DNA of 42,695 nt, taken from the NCBI GenBank assembly GCA_001970955.1, contig MPUH01000629.1:1-42695 (forward strand), written 5' to 3'. The position numbers and the translations under genes were made by a program. This document shows, piece by piece, positions 7,657 to 18,108 of the stretch. The notes under the pieces were generated by a model. The model saw nothing but the letters and a program-made list of their open reading frames with translations, was not told the origin of the DNA and made no database searches. Source of the DNA: Stentor coeruleus (Eukaryota > Ciliophora > Heterotrichea > Heterotrichida > Stentoridae). Within the stretch, counting starts at the first letter, position 1. Every line of letters starts with the position of its first letter.

Positions 7657-10635
7657 ATGCTTAAATCTTACGTGGCACGAAAACAGGATTTTGTTGGACT
7701 TTCCAATCAAGGAGCAACATGCTATATGAACAGCCTTTTACAAACCCTTTACATGACTCCAGAATTCCGTCGAGAAATCTATAAATGGACCTACGAAGCT
7801 AGACATGGTTCTCAAGAATATTGTATCCCATTACAACTCCAGTTACTTTTCGCCAGACTCCAAACATCTAATGCTTATAGTATAGAAACAACTGCTTTAA
7901 CAAAAAGTTTCGGATGGACACATGCAGAAAGTTTCCAACAACATGACGTGCAAGAATTTTGTAGAGTATTATTTGAGGCAATAGAGAAAAGTGGTAAAGA
8001 AAGTAATCAAATTAAGTTTATACAAGATATGTATGAAGGGAAATATGCTGATTATGTTAAATGCTTATATTGTGAAAACGAAAGTACACGTGAAGATAAA
8101 TTTCTAGACCTGAGTTTGACGATAAACAATAAATTCGAGAATATTTACAATGATTCTGTAGAAAAAGCTTTGAAGAATTATGTCAAGCCTGAGAATCTGT
8201 CTGGAGCGAACCAGTATTATTGTGAGAATTGTAAGCAGAAACAAGATGCTTTGAAAGGATTAAAGATCAAGGAATTACCTTATATTCTTGTATTACAGTT
8301 GAAGAGATTTGATTATGATTATACAGCGAATCGGAGGATTAAGATTAATGATAAAGTGTCGTTTGAGGAGTTGATGAACTTAAATTTTTTGATGCAGAAA
8401 AATGCTGGGGAAGGAGAAAGTATGGATATGGACTCCCAACCTGCTGAAGCTTTACCTTTTATCGACCCTCCAGAACTGAAAAATCGCAATTTCAAGTTCT
8501 TAGACTGTACTCGCAAGGATCAAATCACTTTGCTCGAAAAAAAGATCCCTTTGCCAATGGAGATTATGTCAAAAAAACTCTACATCGAAGCTAAAATTGC
8601 TAAAAAAAAAGCTAACTGGGACCATAAAGTTCAAGAATTCCTATCAACTGGTGAATATGTTTACGAACTTTATTCTGTTATGATCCACTCAGGTTCAGCC
8701 TGGGGTGGGCACTATTATGCTTATATAAAATGCTTTGAAACAGGTAAATGGTATAACTTCAATGATTCCAATGTTACAGAAATCTCAACAAAAGAACTAT
8801 CAAAAGTCTTCGGTGAATCTTCAAGTTGGGGATCCTCAACAAGTGCCTATCTTTTAATGTACCGCAAAGTGAACTCTGAAAAAAATATCATCAAAGTTGA
8901 AGATACAGAAATCTCTGAAGATACAATCAACATGTTAGCATCATTAAAAAAAAAGTCAGAAGATGAGGAAATCAAACGTAAAGAAGATTTAAAAAAAATC
9001 ACTATAAGAGTTAAATATAAAAAAGATATAAAAGATATTCAAGTAAAACAATATGATACAATATCCATATTAAAAAATGCAACCATTATTGCATATGGTT
9101 TAGAAATTGACCCTCAAGATGCTAGGCTTAGAGATGTAGATATTTCTGATAGAATGTCAAGTGTATTAAAAGATGAGATGAGAATTGATAGGAATCAAAT
9201 AAGCCATAATAAAAAATTGGCTTTAGAAGTAAAATTGCCAAATGAGGAATTTGAAGATTACGACCCTATGAAAATGGTATTGAAAGTTATACCATGGAAA
9301 GATGGATATTTTATAGAACCGAATATAGAAGAAATTACTGAAAACCCAGACACTTTGAGGATTATAAGAAATGCGACAGTAAGAGAATTGATTGATGCGA
9401 TAAGTTCTAAATATAATATCCCAACGAGTTTTTTAAAGGTTTTTAAGAAAAATGCTTATAATTTAGCCTATTCAAGTGAGTCTATAAACACAAGTCAGCA
9501 AGGCAATGAAAAGCTCAACTTCACCAACATAACAGAAAATACGTTGCTTTTTATAGAAAAACATGAAGATAAACTCCAAAAATCTAAATGGCAAGCTTTT
9601 TTTGAACAAGAATCAAGTAAAACAACTATAAAAGTGATTTTACATGAGAATTTCCAAAGCACTGACTATAGAGTATCGATACACCCACAAAAAACTCTAG
9701 CTGAGCTTAAAAACATGATATCAAAAAAAGTGAAAATACCTGAAAATGAGTTTATTATGAGGAAAAATACAGGCCAAACACCTGAATTAAAAGACATGTC
9801 TCAAAGTGTTAAACAAAGTATTTTACCTAATAATGATTTGATTATTAGTAAAGGGATACCTTTGAAACCAAATCAAATAAGATTAATAATGTATATTGCT
9901 GTAGTCAATCAGAGACCCTTAAAAGATTCAGAGTTTTTTAGTACTTACCAATTATTTGATATGCCTGCTGATATAGAATGGGAAGTTCCAATATTCAAAG
10001 CTAAGCTCAGAGAGAAAATCATGGATTATTTCCCAACTTTGCATGTGGCTAATATGAGATTAAGAGAAATACAGAATGAAAAGCTTTCAAAATGGATCGA
10101 TGATTCTATGAGGATAAACGATATAAGCAGTTTTGATAACAAAAAACTTGCTATTCAATCCTTACAATCTTCAGATTTAGTTAAAGAAAAAGATGATATA
10201 ATTATTGCAGTAAGAAGGTTTGTACCTAGCACATGGGAACTTGAACCAGCAGTAGAAGTTAAAGTTAATCACAAGGCCACTTTACATAAAATTGGAGAAG
10301 TTTTAAGCAATGAATTCAATATTAAAGTATTTTATATATAGTTAGCAAATATTGAAGCTTATAAAATCGCTACTCAAAGTTTTAATAGACCAGAATTGTC
10401 TTATTCTAGGTTTGAAAAACTAGAAAATAGAAGTGAAAAAGCTAATTATGGACCGTTGTATTTGGGAGATGGGGCTTGTTTGATGTAATTTTTATGTAGA
10501 ATCAAAGATATGTCGGAAAAAATCAGAGAGATGACTGCGGATGAAAAGTTTAAGTATGCACCGAAAAGTGCTTCGAGTTTTGGCAAATATTTTTCAAGAG
10601 AAAAAGATCTTAAAATTGCTGTGAGGAACAGTTAA
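7657..10635 (+). CDS. USP47: USP47-like ubiquitin-specific protease (3 exons, 982 aa)
   Basis: Peptidase C19 deubiquitinase. Exons: 7657-10326, 10342-10484 and 10500-10635, with two 15-nt introns. Removing them gives one 982-aa frame. The catalytic Cys box is NQGATCYMNSLLQT (Cys22), the His box WGGHYYAY (His352) and the Asp in NFNDS (Asp370). Two CxxC pairs (KCLYCENES and YYCENCKQKQ) form the USP zinc site. Segments TPEFRREIYKW, SFGWxxAESFQQHDVQEFCRVLFEA and LQLKRFDYDYT follow human USP47 closely. The C-terminal ~550 aa should hold the ubiquitin-like domains, and the newly joined end contains YLGDGACLI, also like USP47. I start at ATG 7657; the in-frame TTG at 7627 only adds spacer-like residues. 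Animal USP47 has a longer N-terminus, missing here. It converges on the aminotransferase gene. Confidence 0.93.
10327..10341 (+). other. 15-nt spliceosomal intron 1 of the USP47-like gene
   Basis: Sequence GTATTTTATATATAG, with A at position 10. Unspliced it gives an in-frame TAG at its end. Spliced, the frame continues LANIEAYKIATQSF and on to the conserved USP47 C-terminus. Confidence 0.92.
10485..10499 (+). other. 15-nt spliceosomal intron 2 of the USP47-like gene
   Basis: Sequence GTAATTTTTATGTAG, with A at position 10. It splits a codon after its second base. Splicing turns GAT-GGG-GCT-TGT-TTG-ATG-stop into DGACLIIKDMSEKIREMT, which runs on to the TAA at 10633-10635. Confidence 0.92.
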
Positions 10636-10886
10636 GTATTTTTATAGCTTTTTGTTGAGGTTGCTAGGTTGAGAGGAGGATTTTTATGTTTAAAATTATG
10701 GTTTTTATTTGTTATATTTCCCTAAACTAGTCAAATTTTTTCATTCTACTATAAATTTTTTAATATAATAAAAAATACATTTACTTCAAACATCCCATCA
10801 TGAATTTTATTATAAAACAACATGATCTCAATACTTAATATTCTAATCAAAAGATATTATAAGCAAAGAATTTCTAAATGCATATA

Positions 10887-12356
10887 TTAATCTCTATACT
10901 GTTTATGGAAGTTATCATTGAATTTCTTAAAGCTCAAAAGTAGTTCCCTAAAGCTTTCCTCAGGACTCAACACCGTAATCCTAAAATGGAAAGTCCCTGG
11001 TCTTTGGCCAAACCCTGATCCAGGGACTAAAATAATCCCAGTTTCTTCCAAAGCCTTAATAACATAAAACTTATCAGGTGGTAAGCCAACTTTCTTAGCT
11101 GCTTCACAAGCTTTCTGAGACAATTTAACACAAGGCATAGCATACATAGCTCCTTCCACATAATTACAACTAATATTATCCATAGTATTCAATAAATCAT
11201 GCATAAGTAAAGCTTTTCTTTTCAATGCAGATAAAATTTCTGTCTTTTCTTTAATAAAAATAGGGAAACTAGGCATACTTGGATTAGGTGGATTCAATAC
11301 CAACTCCATAGCAATTTGCCCTAATGTGGAAGAACATAACATAATAGAAGCAAGTTTTAAAATCTGATCTTTAACATCTTTGTCTATATTCATAAGTTCC
11401 ATATATCCACCTCTTATCCCACATTCTCCATAAAATCCTTTAGACAAGCTTTGAAATGAGAAAAGCTCAGTTTCAGTGCCCATTTCTTTGATGATTTTTC
11501 TAAAAGATGTGAATTTCTTATTGGGCATATAAACATTATCTTGGTAGACTTCATCAGCTAAAATCACAAGGCCGTTTTTATCACAGAACTCAACAATTTT
11601 CTTCATGTTATCAACAGAAAGTACCTGGCCAGTTGGGTTTCCAGGGTTGATTACAACGACTGATTTCACGTTGATGTTGTTTTTCTTAGCATTTTCTAAG
11701 GATTTCTGCATTTCCTCAACACACATTGTCCAATACCCATTAGCAGAGTCCATATAATACCCAATAGGCTGACCTTTTTTCAAAGTGATTAAAGCATTAT
11801 ACAAAGGGTATTGTGGTATTGGAATCATCACCCCATCTTGTGTTGAGCTTATACATACAGTTAATGCTGTTTCTACTGATGGACTTGCACCATTTGATGT
11901 GAAAATATTCTCAGGGTTACTTGGACCTATATTGTCACGGTCCTCAATATATTTCGCTATAGATTCTCTAACTACATCAAGTCCTTGACTGTCTGAATAT
12001 GCTCCTACTCCTCCTTGGATACGACTTAATAAATATTTACCACGCTCGATTATGTCTGGAGGATAATAAGCAAGAATTTCAGGACAGTCTAATATTTGAG
12101 GGTTTACTACTATAGACAAACCTTGACGTACCCATGTTAAAGGTTTCTGACCTAAGAATTGAGGATTGCCAATGTTACAGGCTGTCAGAGATTTAAATGG
12201 ATAGGTTTGACCTTTTGATAAACTTGTTTGGATTTCTTGAGCTTTTTTCAGAACATCGCCGCGGACTGCGTATTCTGCTTTTTTCACGTTGTCGCCTATT
12301 GATTCGATCGTTAAAACCTTTTTTTTAGCAAATTGTCTTAACTGGCGAAAAAACAT
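10887..12356 (-). CDS. GPT: Alanine aminotransferase
   Basis: 489 aa, complete. Class I/II PLP-dependent aminotransferase, alanine:2-oxoglutarate type (pyruvate + glutamate from alanine + 2-oxoglutarate). Seen: CNIGNPQFLGQKPLTWVRQ at 60-78, an ALT hallmark; YSDSQG at 120-125; NPGNPTGQ at 237-244; LADEVYQ at 266-272; the PLP-binding lysine in SLSKGFYGECGIRGGY (Lys306); and the C-terminal substrate Arg in PGTFHFRIT. The length is normal for the family (about 480-500). The N-terminus MFFRQLRQFAKKK is basic with aromatic residues and no acid, so a mitochondrial targeting peptide is plausible. Start at ATG 12356, stop TAA. It is transcribed towards the USP47-like gene. Confidence 0.95.
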   Translation of the reverse strand: MFFRQLRQFAKKKVLTIESIGDNVKKAEYAVRGDVLKKAQEIQTSLSKGQTYPFKSLTACNIGNPQFLGQKPLTWVRQGLSIVVNPQILDCPEILAYYPPDIIERGKYLLSRIQGGVGAYSDSQGLDVVRESIAKYIEDRDNIGPSNPENIFTSNGASPSVETALTVCISSTQDGVMIPIPQYPLYNALITLKKGQPIGYYMDSANGYWTMCVEEMQKSLENAKKNNINVKSVVVINPGNPTGQVLSVDNMKKIVEFCDKNGLVILADEVYQDNVYMPNKKFTSFRKIIKEMGTETELFSFQSLSKGFYGECGIRGGYMELMNIDKDVKDQILKLASIMLCSSTLGQIAMELVLNPPNPSMPSFPIFIKEKTEILSALKRKALLMHDLLNTMDNISCNYVEGAMYAMPCVKLSQKACEAAKKVGLPPDKFYVIKALEETGIILVPGSGFGQRPGTFHFRITVLSPEESFRELLLSFKKFNDNFHKQYRD

Positions 12357-12907
12357 TATAAGCTAAATTTCACCATATTTTTGTGAGTTTTAGTGTTAAA
12401 TACTTGATGACTTAGATTTGAATGATGGCGGACTGGAAGGAATTTTTTAAAAGGTTAGATTGAGATTTATTATTATAATTTTTAATAATGTGGTATTAGG
12501 ATTAAGGATAATAAGATATTTAGAGGAATTTANATTATAATTTTTAATAATGTGGTATTAGGATTAAGGATAATAAGATATTTAGAGGAATTTAGATTGG
12601 GGTTAGAAAAAAACCTTGAGATTTTTATTCTTATGATTCAGTATGTTTATAATATAATATAAAAATAACATATAAACTTTTTATAATATATTATTTTGAT
12701 ATGAGAACGTAAAAGTTTTTATATAGTAAAATTATACATATTGAAAACCAAACATATTTTCTAAACGAATAAAGTTTATCAGTATAATTTATATAATAAT
12801 TTCTATATTCAATAATATAACATTATCCCACTAAATTACTTTTAATACTTTCTTATATAATTATTTTACTATAGCTAATAATTCCAACATTTTATTTAGT
12901 GGTAATA
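12357..12907. other. Intergenic spacer between divergent genes, with an assembly duplication
   Basis: About 550 nt between two divergent starts. The part nearest the aminotransferase is G-rich on +, so C-rich in its sense. It contains a 61-nt duplication around the N at 12533. The rest is plain AT-rich DNA, and I see no gene. Confidence 0.5.
12472..12594. repeat. 61-nt direct duplication around a single N (assembly join)
   Basis: Bases 12472-12532 and 12534-12594 are identical copies separated by one N at 12533. This is what results when two contigs with overlapping ends are scaffolded without merging. It is unlikely to be real tandem DNA. Confidence 0.88.
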
Positions 12908-14869
12908 ATGATATTCTTCCTATCTCTGTTATCAACTGCATTATCAAATACATGTCCCGTCCACGATTGTTCTCTTCCTGAAACCCTTGGGCAATGTTTA
13001 TCATATTCTAACTCAACTGGTATTGATACATACAATGAAAATCCTTGTCAAGCTGGCTATTACTGTTATACCAATGAGACAACTTCAGCCTTTTGTTTTC
13101 CTCCAAAGCCAAATACAAGATATCCAGGAGAAATTTGCTTTAGTAACACTGACTGTATATCAAAAAATTGTAACCTTACATCAAATTCTTGTACAGGAAA
13201 TGTGGAAAATGCTGCTTGCTTATCTTCAGCGGACTGTAATCCTGGGCTTTATTGCATTAATCAAACAAATCCTGTATGCAAACCTCAAGTGGCAATTGGT
13301 AATAAGTGTAATATTACTGAAGAATGCTATAATTTTGCCAATTGTGACAATAATATCTGTGTTGAGTACTTTTCTTTACTTGAAGGCAATGTAACTACTG
13401 TTATTTTACCACCGAATTTCGCCCCGAGCTGCTATTCTGGATATGCTAATTCAACTTCTAATGGGTTTTTATGTACTGATGCACCTTATAATGTTTCAAC
13501 TACCCCTGTTAGTTGTGAAATGCCTAGTAAGTGTTGGGATAGGAAAAACCAAACTTATAAGAATTGTCAGTGTGGACTTGATGGGAATGGGTATTGTCCA
13601 TTATTTGAAGGCAGCAACCAAGTGCAAAGCATGATAAGTCAATGGCAATGGCTGATTCCTGGACCTGGAGTTCCTACCTGCCATACCCTACACCGTTTTG
13701 CCTATGAGTGTTATGTTGGTCTTTACAACGAGACCCTTCTTACTATGTACCTAAAATGGGCTGAAAATGTAAATCTTTATTTCCACAACACTTGGGTTCT
13801 TAGTGCTAATGCAACATCTTGTCAAGAAGAATTCAATATCCCATATTATGTAAACGTCGAACTTCAGTTAAAAACAACTCTACCTACATGTCCTATCTAT
13901 TATTATACAGCAGAAAATATATCCGAATCATATCAATGTTATTATAACAATACTAATGTTTTCCATTCAGATCTAGTAAGTGTTATAAATGCTTATGGAT
14001 GCTCTGAAGGTTATTATTGTCCTGGAGGTCAAAACGACAATGTTAATTGCACAGCAATTGTAACCAAAGCTTTATACCCAGGACAACATTGCAATACTAG
14101 CGCACAATGTTTAAGTGGATCATGTAAAACAGTATGTCTAGGTAAAAAAGTTAATGAAGCTTGTAAGAATAATGCTGATTGTAACCCTGGACTTTTTTGT
14201 AATACAACAAATATGACTTGTAAACCTGTTATGACTTTAGGATCAATATGTGGGATTAATGCTCCTTGTTCTGCAACTTTGATATGTGATAATTTTAAAT
14301 GTATTAAACCATTTTCATTACAAATTAATAGTGTTACAACTACAGGTAATAGTCAATATGCTTTAGCTTGTAATTCAGGATATGCTGAAATGATTGGAGG
14401 AAATTATATATGTGCTACTGCTCCTATGAATCCATATACTATAAAAACTTGTTTAGGGGAAAATGATTGTAAAAGCACTTTGGATTATTCGAGCTGCCAG
14501 TGTGGGTTTAATGGGATTAGGTATTGTTCTTCAGCTCCTGGAGATGTGTATTTTGTTAATGCGAAAAAAGCGTATTTGAATTTGGTTGGAAAAGAATGTA
14601 ATTTGGCTATGGGAGTCAGCCCTGGGTGCTTTGAAAGTGATATGAAAGTTCTGTTGCAGTATTATTATTATTATACCAATTTTACTTATTTTCAGATGCT
14701 ACCTTGGCTTCAAGATCCACTTGGGCCAATAACTTCGATGTATACAGCTGATTATTGGACAAGCTATAAAGAAATGCTTCGTGTTCAAAACAATATACCT
14801 CATTCTAAAAGCTTTGGAAGTATTGTATCGATGGGGATAATACTTTTTATTGCTTTTATTTCACTTTAG
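12908..14869 (+). CDS. Cys-rich secreted/GPI-anchored surface protein with Dickkopf-like domains
   Basis: 653 aa from ATG 12908; the in-frame GTG at 12899 is not needed. The N-terminal MIFFLSLLSTALSN is a signal peptide. The C-terminus is a short hydrophobic segment ending MGIILFIAFISL with no cytoplasmic tail, typical of a GPI-attachment signal. In between the protein is duplicated: two halves each carry a Cys-rich module (GEICFSNTDCISKNC and ADCNPGLYCINQ in the first, GQHCNTSAQCLSGSC and ADCNPGLFCNTT in the second), followed by a shared region ending in CQCGxxGxxYC. Cys spacing resembles the Dickkopf N-terminal Cys-rich fold found in many ciliate surface proteins. Many N-x-S/T sites are present. 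Role on the cell surface is inferred; ligand unknown. Confidence 0.85.
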   Translation: MIFFLSLLSTALSNTCPVHDCSLPETLGQCLSYSNSTGIDTYNENPCQAGYYCYTNETTSAFCFPPKPNTRYPGEICFSNTDCISKNCNLTSNSCTGNVENAACLSSADCNPGLYCINQTNPVCKPQVAIGNKCNITEECYNFANCDNNICVEYFSLLEGNVTTVILPPNFAPSCYSGYANSTSNGFLCTDAPYNVSTTPVSCEMPSKCWDRKNQTYKNCQCGLDGNGYCPLFEGSNQVQSMISQWQWLIPGPGVPTCHTLHRFAYECYVGLYNETLLTMYLKWAENVNLYFHNTWVLSANATSCQEEFNIPYYVNVELQLKTTLPTCPIYYYTAENISESYQCYYNNTNVFHSDLVSVINAYGCSEGYYCPGGQNDNVNCTAIVTKALYPGQHCNTSAQCLSGSCKTVCLGKKVNEACKNNADCNPGLFCNTTNMTCKPVMTLGSICGINAPCSATLICDNFKCIKPFSLQINSVTTTGNSQYALACNSGYAEMIGGNYICATAPMNPYTIKTCLGENDCKSTLDYSSCQCGFNGIRYCSSAPGDVYFVNAKKAYLNLVGKECNLAMGVSPGCFESDMKVLLQYYYYYTNFTYFQMLPWLQDPLGPITSMYTADYWTSYKEMLRVQNNIPHSKSFGSIVSMGIILFIAFISL

Positions 14870-15322
14870 TTAGCTTAGATATCTAAATTAGTATTTTTTT
14901 AGTAAGACTTAAATGGATCATATAAAGCACTATGCATTCTTCATTATGCTATAAATTCTAGAGAAAAATATAATTCATTAGCAAGTTTTGAGGGTATAAA
15001 TATATGAAAACTCCTACCTTGAAAATAATAAAAAATAAAATTTCTTATACACAATGCAAAATAGTTTTAATCTGTAATTCATATTCAAAACTTAAAAATT
15101 ATTTAAAACACTGAATGGGTTTTTAAAATATCAGCTTTATAACTCAATTAAAATCAAATGTTTCCACTAGGAGAAGAGATTCTAAAGTTAATATCATAAT
15201 AAAATTGTGTTAATAGCTATAAAAGATTATAAATAATGGCTTGGGTATTAGAATGATTTAATTAGAAAAACAGGAAATTAGCATAAGACAATTTAAATTT
15301 AAGGCAATAATAAATCAAGTTT
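14870..15322. other. Intergenic spacer between convergent genes
   Basis: 450 nt of AT-rich DNA between the stop of the surface-protein gene and the stop of the first TSNAXIP1-like paralogue. I see no ORF, RNA gene or repeat. Confidence 0.5.
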
Positions 15323-16204
15323 CTATGCTTTTTGAGAAGTAATTAAAGTTCGGGATCTATTATAACTCTTAACACACAATGGATTCAATATAGTATTTTC
15401 TCTTTTAAAAGTAAAATTTGTAATATCAACACCATACATCTCAAGCTGTTCAAGAATTTTCTTTAGCTTCAACTCAGAGCTTTTCAGTTCATTTATAATA
15501 TTTTTCTGTTTTTCAATAATCTCACATTGTTTAAGCATTTTTTGTACTAAATTTTCAGCTTCAATATACTTAATTGGATTATTAAGCCAAGCTTTCTCAT
15601 ATCCTTCCACCTTTATTTTAAGTGTTTCACATTCTTGTTTAATTTTAGTATATTCTTCTGTAAGGTTATTAAGTTTAGTAACCAATACGAACTTTTCTTG
15701 ACGTTCTTTGTTAAATAATTCTTTTAGTTCAGTTTGGTTACTTTCAAGTTTATCTTTAAATTCAAAGTTTTCGAAATTTTTTTCCCTAATTGCTGAAACT
15801 ACCAAGCCTTTTCGCATAGAAAGTAAAAAATCTTTGAATTCTGGAAAAGAATCTGCAAATTCAAAGTATATTTTTGAGTATATGTTGAAAATCTCTGAAT
15901 TTACTGGACGGCTTGATATCAAATGAGCAAGTTTCATAGTAAAATACTTAGCCTTATCCAAAAATGCATACGTTTCTGAATATGTTGCAACTCTTACATG
16001 TCTTGATTGCCCCTTTGTTTGAAAGTTACAATTTTCCACCTTGACTTCATTCTCCAAAGAACTTCTCTGAAAATTATCAATTAGCTTTTTTCCAGAATTA
16101 GTTTTATTTCTTTTCATACTTCTAGAAAATGATATCGGTTCTGAATAAACAGAATATTTTTTCATATGCTTTTCACTTTCAACCTTTTCAATTATACCAG
16201 CCAT
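15323..16204 (-). CDS. Coiled-coil protein, TSNAXIP1-N-like family, paralogue 1
   Basis: 293 aa, ATG to TAG. One of five paralogues in this window. Layout: a basic disordered N-terminus; a conserved helical block beginning LDKAKYFTMKLAHLI and running through FNIYSKIYFEFADSFPEFKD and MRKGLVVSAIREKNFENFEF; a coiled coil; the motif PIKYIEAENLVQKM; a second coiled coil (KQCEIIEKQKNIINELKSSE); and a tail with SYNRSRTL. The F-x-x-[YF]-x-x-[IV]-[FY] ... P-x-F-K-x-x-L pattern followed by a long coiled coil resembles the translin-associated factor X-interacting protein 1 N-terminal domain (PF15739). That assignment is inference from memory of the family. Cilium or basal-body association would be typical of such proteins but is not shown. 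The next paralogue ends 188 nt upstream. Confidence 0.85.
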   Translation of the reverse strand: MAGIIEKVESEKHMKKYSVYSEPISFSRSMKRNKTNSGKKLIDNFQRSSLENEVKVENCNFQTKGQSRHVRVATYSETYAFLDKAKYFTMKLAHLISSRPVNSEIFNIYSKIYFEFADSFPEFKDFLLSMRKGLVVSAIREKNFENFEFKDKLESNQTELKELFNKERQEKFVLVTKLNNLTEEYTKIKQECETLKIKVEGYEKAWLNNPIKYIEAENLVQKMLKQCEIIEKQKNIINELKSSELKLKKILEQLEMYGVDITNFTFKRENTILNPLCVKSYNRSRTLITSQKA

Positions 16205-16392
16205 ATAATTATCAAAGTAATAAACATGAATTATTACAATATTTAGAGAAAAATATAGTCTTGAATATCAAAATAAGATGTTTAATTATATATATATGAA
16301 GATCTAGGTTTTTTAAGGGAGGATTTAAAATATAAAAGGTTTAGTATGATAATAAACTATTTAAAAAAAATATGCTAAATATATGTGTGAAA

Positions 16393-17354
16393 TTAGTTAC
16401 ATGGATGATCTTTTAGATAGTTTTCATCATCGTCTTTATTGTTCTCATGCATCATATTTACATTTTTCAACACATGCAACCAAGTGTTTTGTCTTTGTAA
16501 GACATCTTTATTACTCACATTTATCTTTTGTGGGTTTTTAATACTCTTATCAATATCCTCCATATTAGGAAATATTATCTTCTCATATTTCCTATTTTTT
16601 TTTAATGCCTCCTGATATTTTTCTTTTAATTTCATATTTTTAATCGACATCATATCTAATTTTTTGGCCAATTTCAATTTTTCAACCCTTTCTTTATTTA
16701 TCAAGCATTGCAAATCGCTATTGAACCCTTCAAGATCTTTACGAAACTCAAATTCTTCATAATCTTTTTCTTTAATAGCAGAAATGACCATTCCTTTCTT
16801 CAAAGCTAGGAATAAATCTTTAAACATAGGGAAAAGATCGATTAATTCAGAAAATATTTCAGAATAAATACTAAAATATGTTGAATCATGAGTTTTTTTT
16901 GATAAGGTTTTCGCTAATTTTATTGATAAATATTTTGATTTTTCTATATGAACAGATGATTCGATGATATTTTGGATTTTTATTGATTTGATTAGAGGGT
17001 TTATTTTTATGATTGGNCTATATGAACAGATGATTCGATGATATTTTGGATTTTTATTGATTTGATTAGAGGGTTTATTTTTATGATTGGGTTTTCTGAT
17101 GGGATTATAAGACTTTCATTGTGTGAAGTAGAGGAAAAACTTGATTTTTTATAGGGAATGAAGNTGATTGGGTTTTCTGATGGGATTATAAGACTTTCAT
17201 TGTGTGAAGTAGAGGAAAAACTTGATTTTTTATAATTACTATAACGTTTTTTAAGACTTGAATTGGAGTATGGTGAAGTTGTGATTGCTTGAAGGGAATA
17301 TCTAAAGTTTTTTGTTGAAAGTGAGGAACTTATACAGGATTTTTCTCCGATCAT
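16393..17354 (-). CDS. TSNAXIP1-N-like family, paralogue 2 (broken by assembly duplications, divergent C-terminus)
   Basis: It appears as two ORFs (17354-17007 and 16827-16393), but the reading frame also runs from the N at 17017 to 16827 without a stop (VHIEKSKYLSIKLAK and FSIYSEIFSELIDLFP). Two scaffold artefacts, single Ns at 17017 and 17164 with 73- and 70-nt duplicated flanks, insert extra DNA. Collapsing each to one copy removes 74 and 81 nt and leaves 807 nt, a multiple of three, encoding 268 aa from ATG 17354 to TAA. The family block is complete (ALKKGMVISAIKEKDYEEFEF, INKERVEKLKLAKKL). The C-terminal KYIEAE motif and second coiled coil are replaced by an unrelated Asn/Asp-rich tail, so this copy is functionally divergent or has lost its end. 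Confidence 0.75.
16944..17090. repeat. 73-nt direct duplication around a single N (assembly join)
   Basis: 16944-17016 and 17018-17090 are identical and separated by N at 17017. It lies inside paralogue 2 and creates a false break in it. Confidence 0.88.
17084..17234. repeat. 70-nt direct duplication around a single N (assembly join)
   Basis: 17084-17153 and 17165-17234 are identical. The left copy is followed by 10 nt of non-matching contig-end sequence and then N at 17164. It lies inside the N-terminal coding part of paralogue 2. Confidence 0.86.
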
Positions 17355-17916
17355 ATTTAAATTTTATAACCATTTAGAATGGGTTTTAGGATTTTTGTTT
17401 TAAAATGATAAGGTTTCGTAGGTTTGTATGGAGGATTTGGAATTTTTATAGGGTTAGTGTGGAAAGAATAATTAGCTTTTTTTATATTTTATAACTTTGG
17501 TTGGAAGTTTAAAATATTTTAAAAGGAAGATATTTGAAATTTGTTTATATTTTTAGTTTAGACGATATAAACATGGATAAAATTATGATTTTCTGAGATA
17601 GTATATGATAGATTGATTGAAATTATGTGGTTAATTATTAAACTGATTTTAATTCATTTTTTAAATATAAACTATTGCTGAGATATTTTAAAATGAGATT
17701 TTTAAAATAAGGTTTTATAATTTTTAGTGAGTTTTATTTAAAAAATTTATCGCATCAGATTCGCAGATTAAATTTCTTATATAACATCAACAACCTGTTC
17801 CTTATATTAATTTACCTAAAACCCTAGCATACACTTTTCCAAATAAAACCCTTGCATCACTAAATTAAAAAATCCATAATAAAATAATTTTAATATCAGA
17901 ATAACTTATTTTCCCA

Positions 17917-18108
17917 TTAGTCTACACATAAAACTGCCTCGAGCCCAAATTCCTCGACCCTACCTTCATCAACAAATCCGACCACCTGAAAGTTTTTCAT
18001 CTTTTTATCCTTACTTTTCTCAAACAAAACCACATCAACTATTTCAGCCCAGATCCTTTCATAAATCATCTCATCCTCAATTTCTAATGAAGCTAAATAA
18101 TATGTGAT
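17917..18108 (-). pseudogene. Short coding-like fragment, 63 codons
   Basis: Open minus-strand frame between stops at 18109-18111 and 17917-17919, with no long ORF of its own. It reads like real protein (EDEMIYERIWAEIVDVVLFE, then KNFQVVGFVDEGRVEEFG), with GC well above the spacer and unusually balanced amino-acid use for this DNA. A possible ATG lies at 18069, giving 50 aa. It is either the orphaned 3' end of a lost gene or a very small gene. Family not recognised. It abuts the kinase relic on the opposite strand. Confidence 0.45.
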
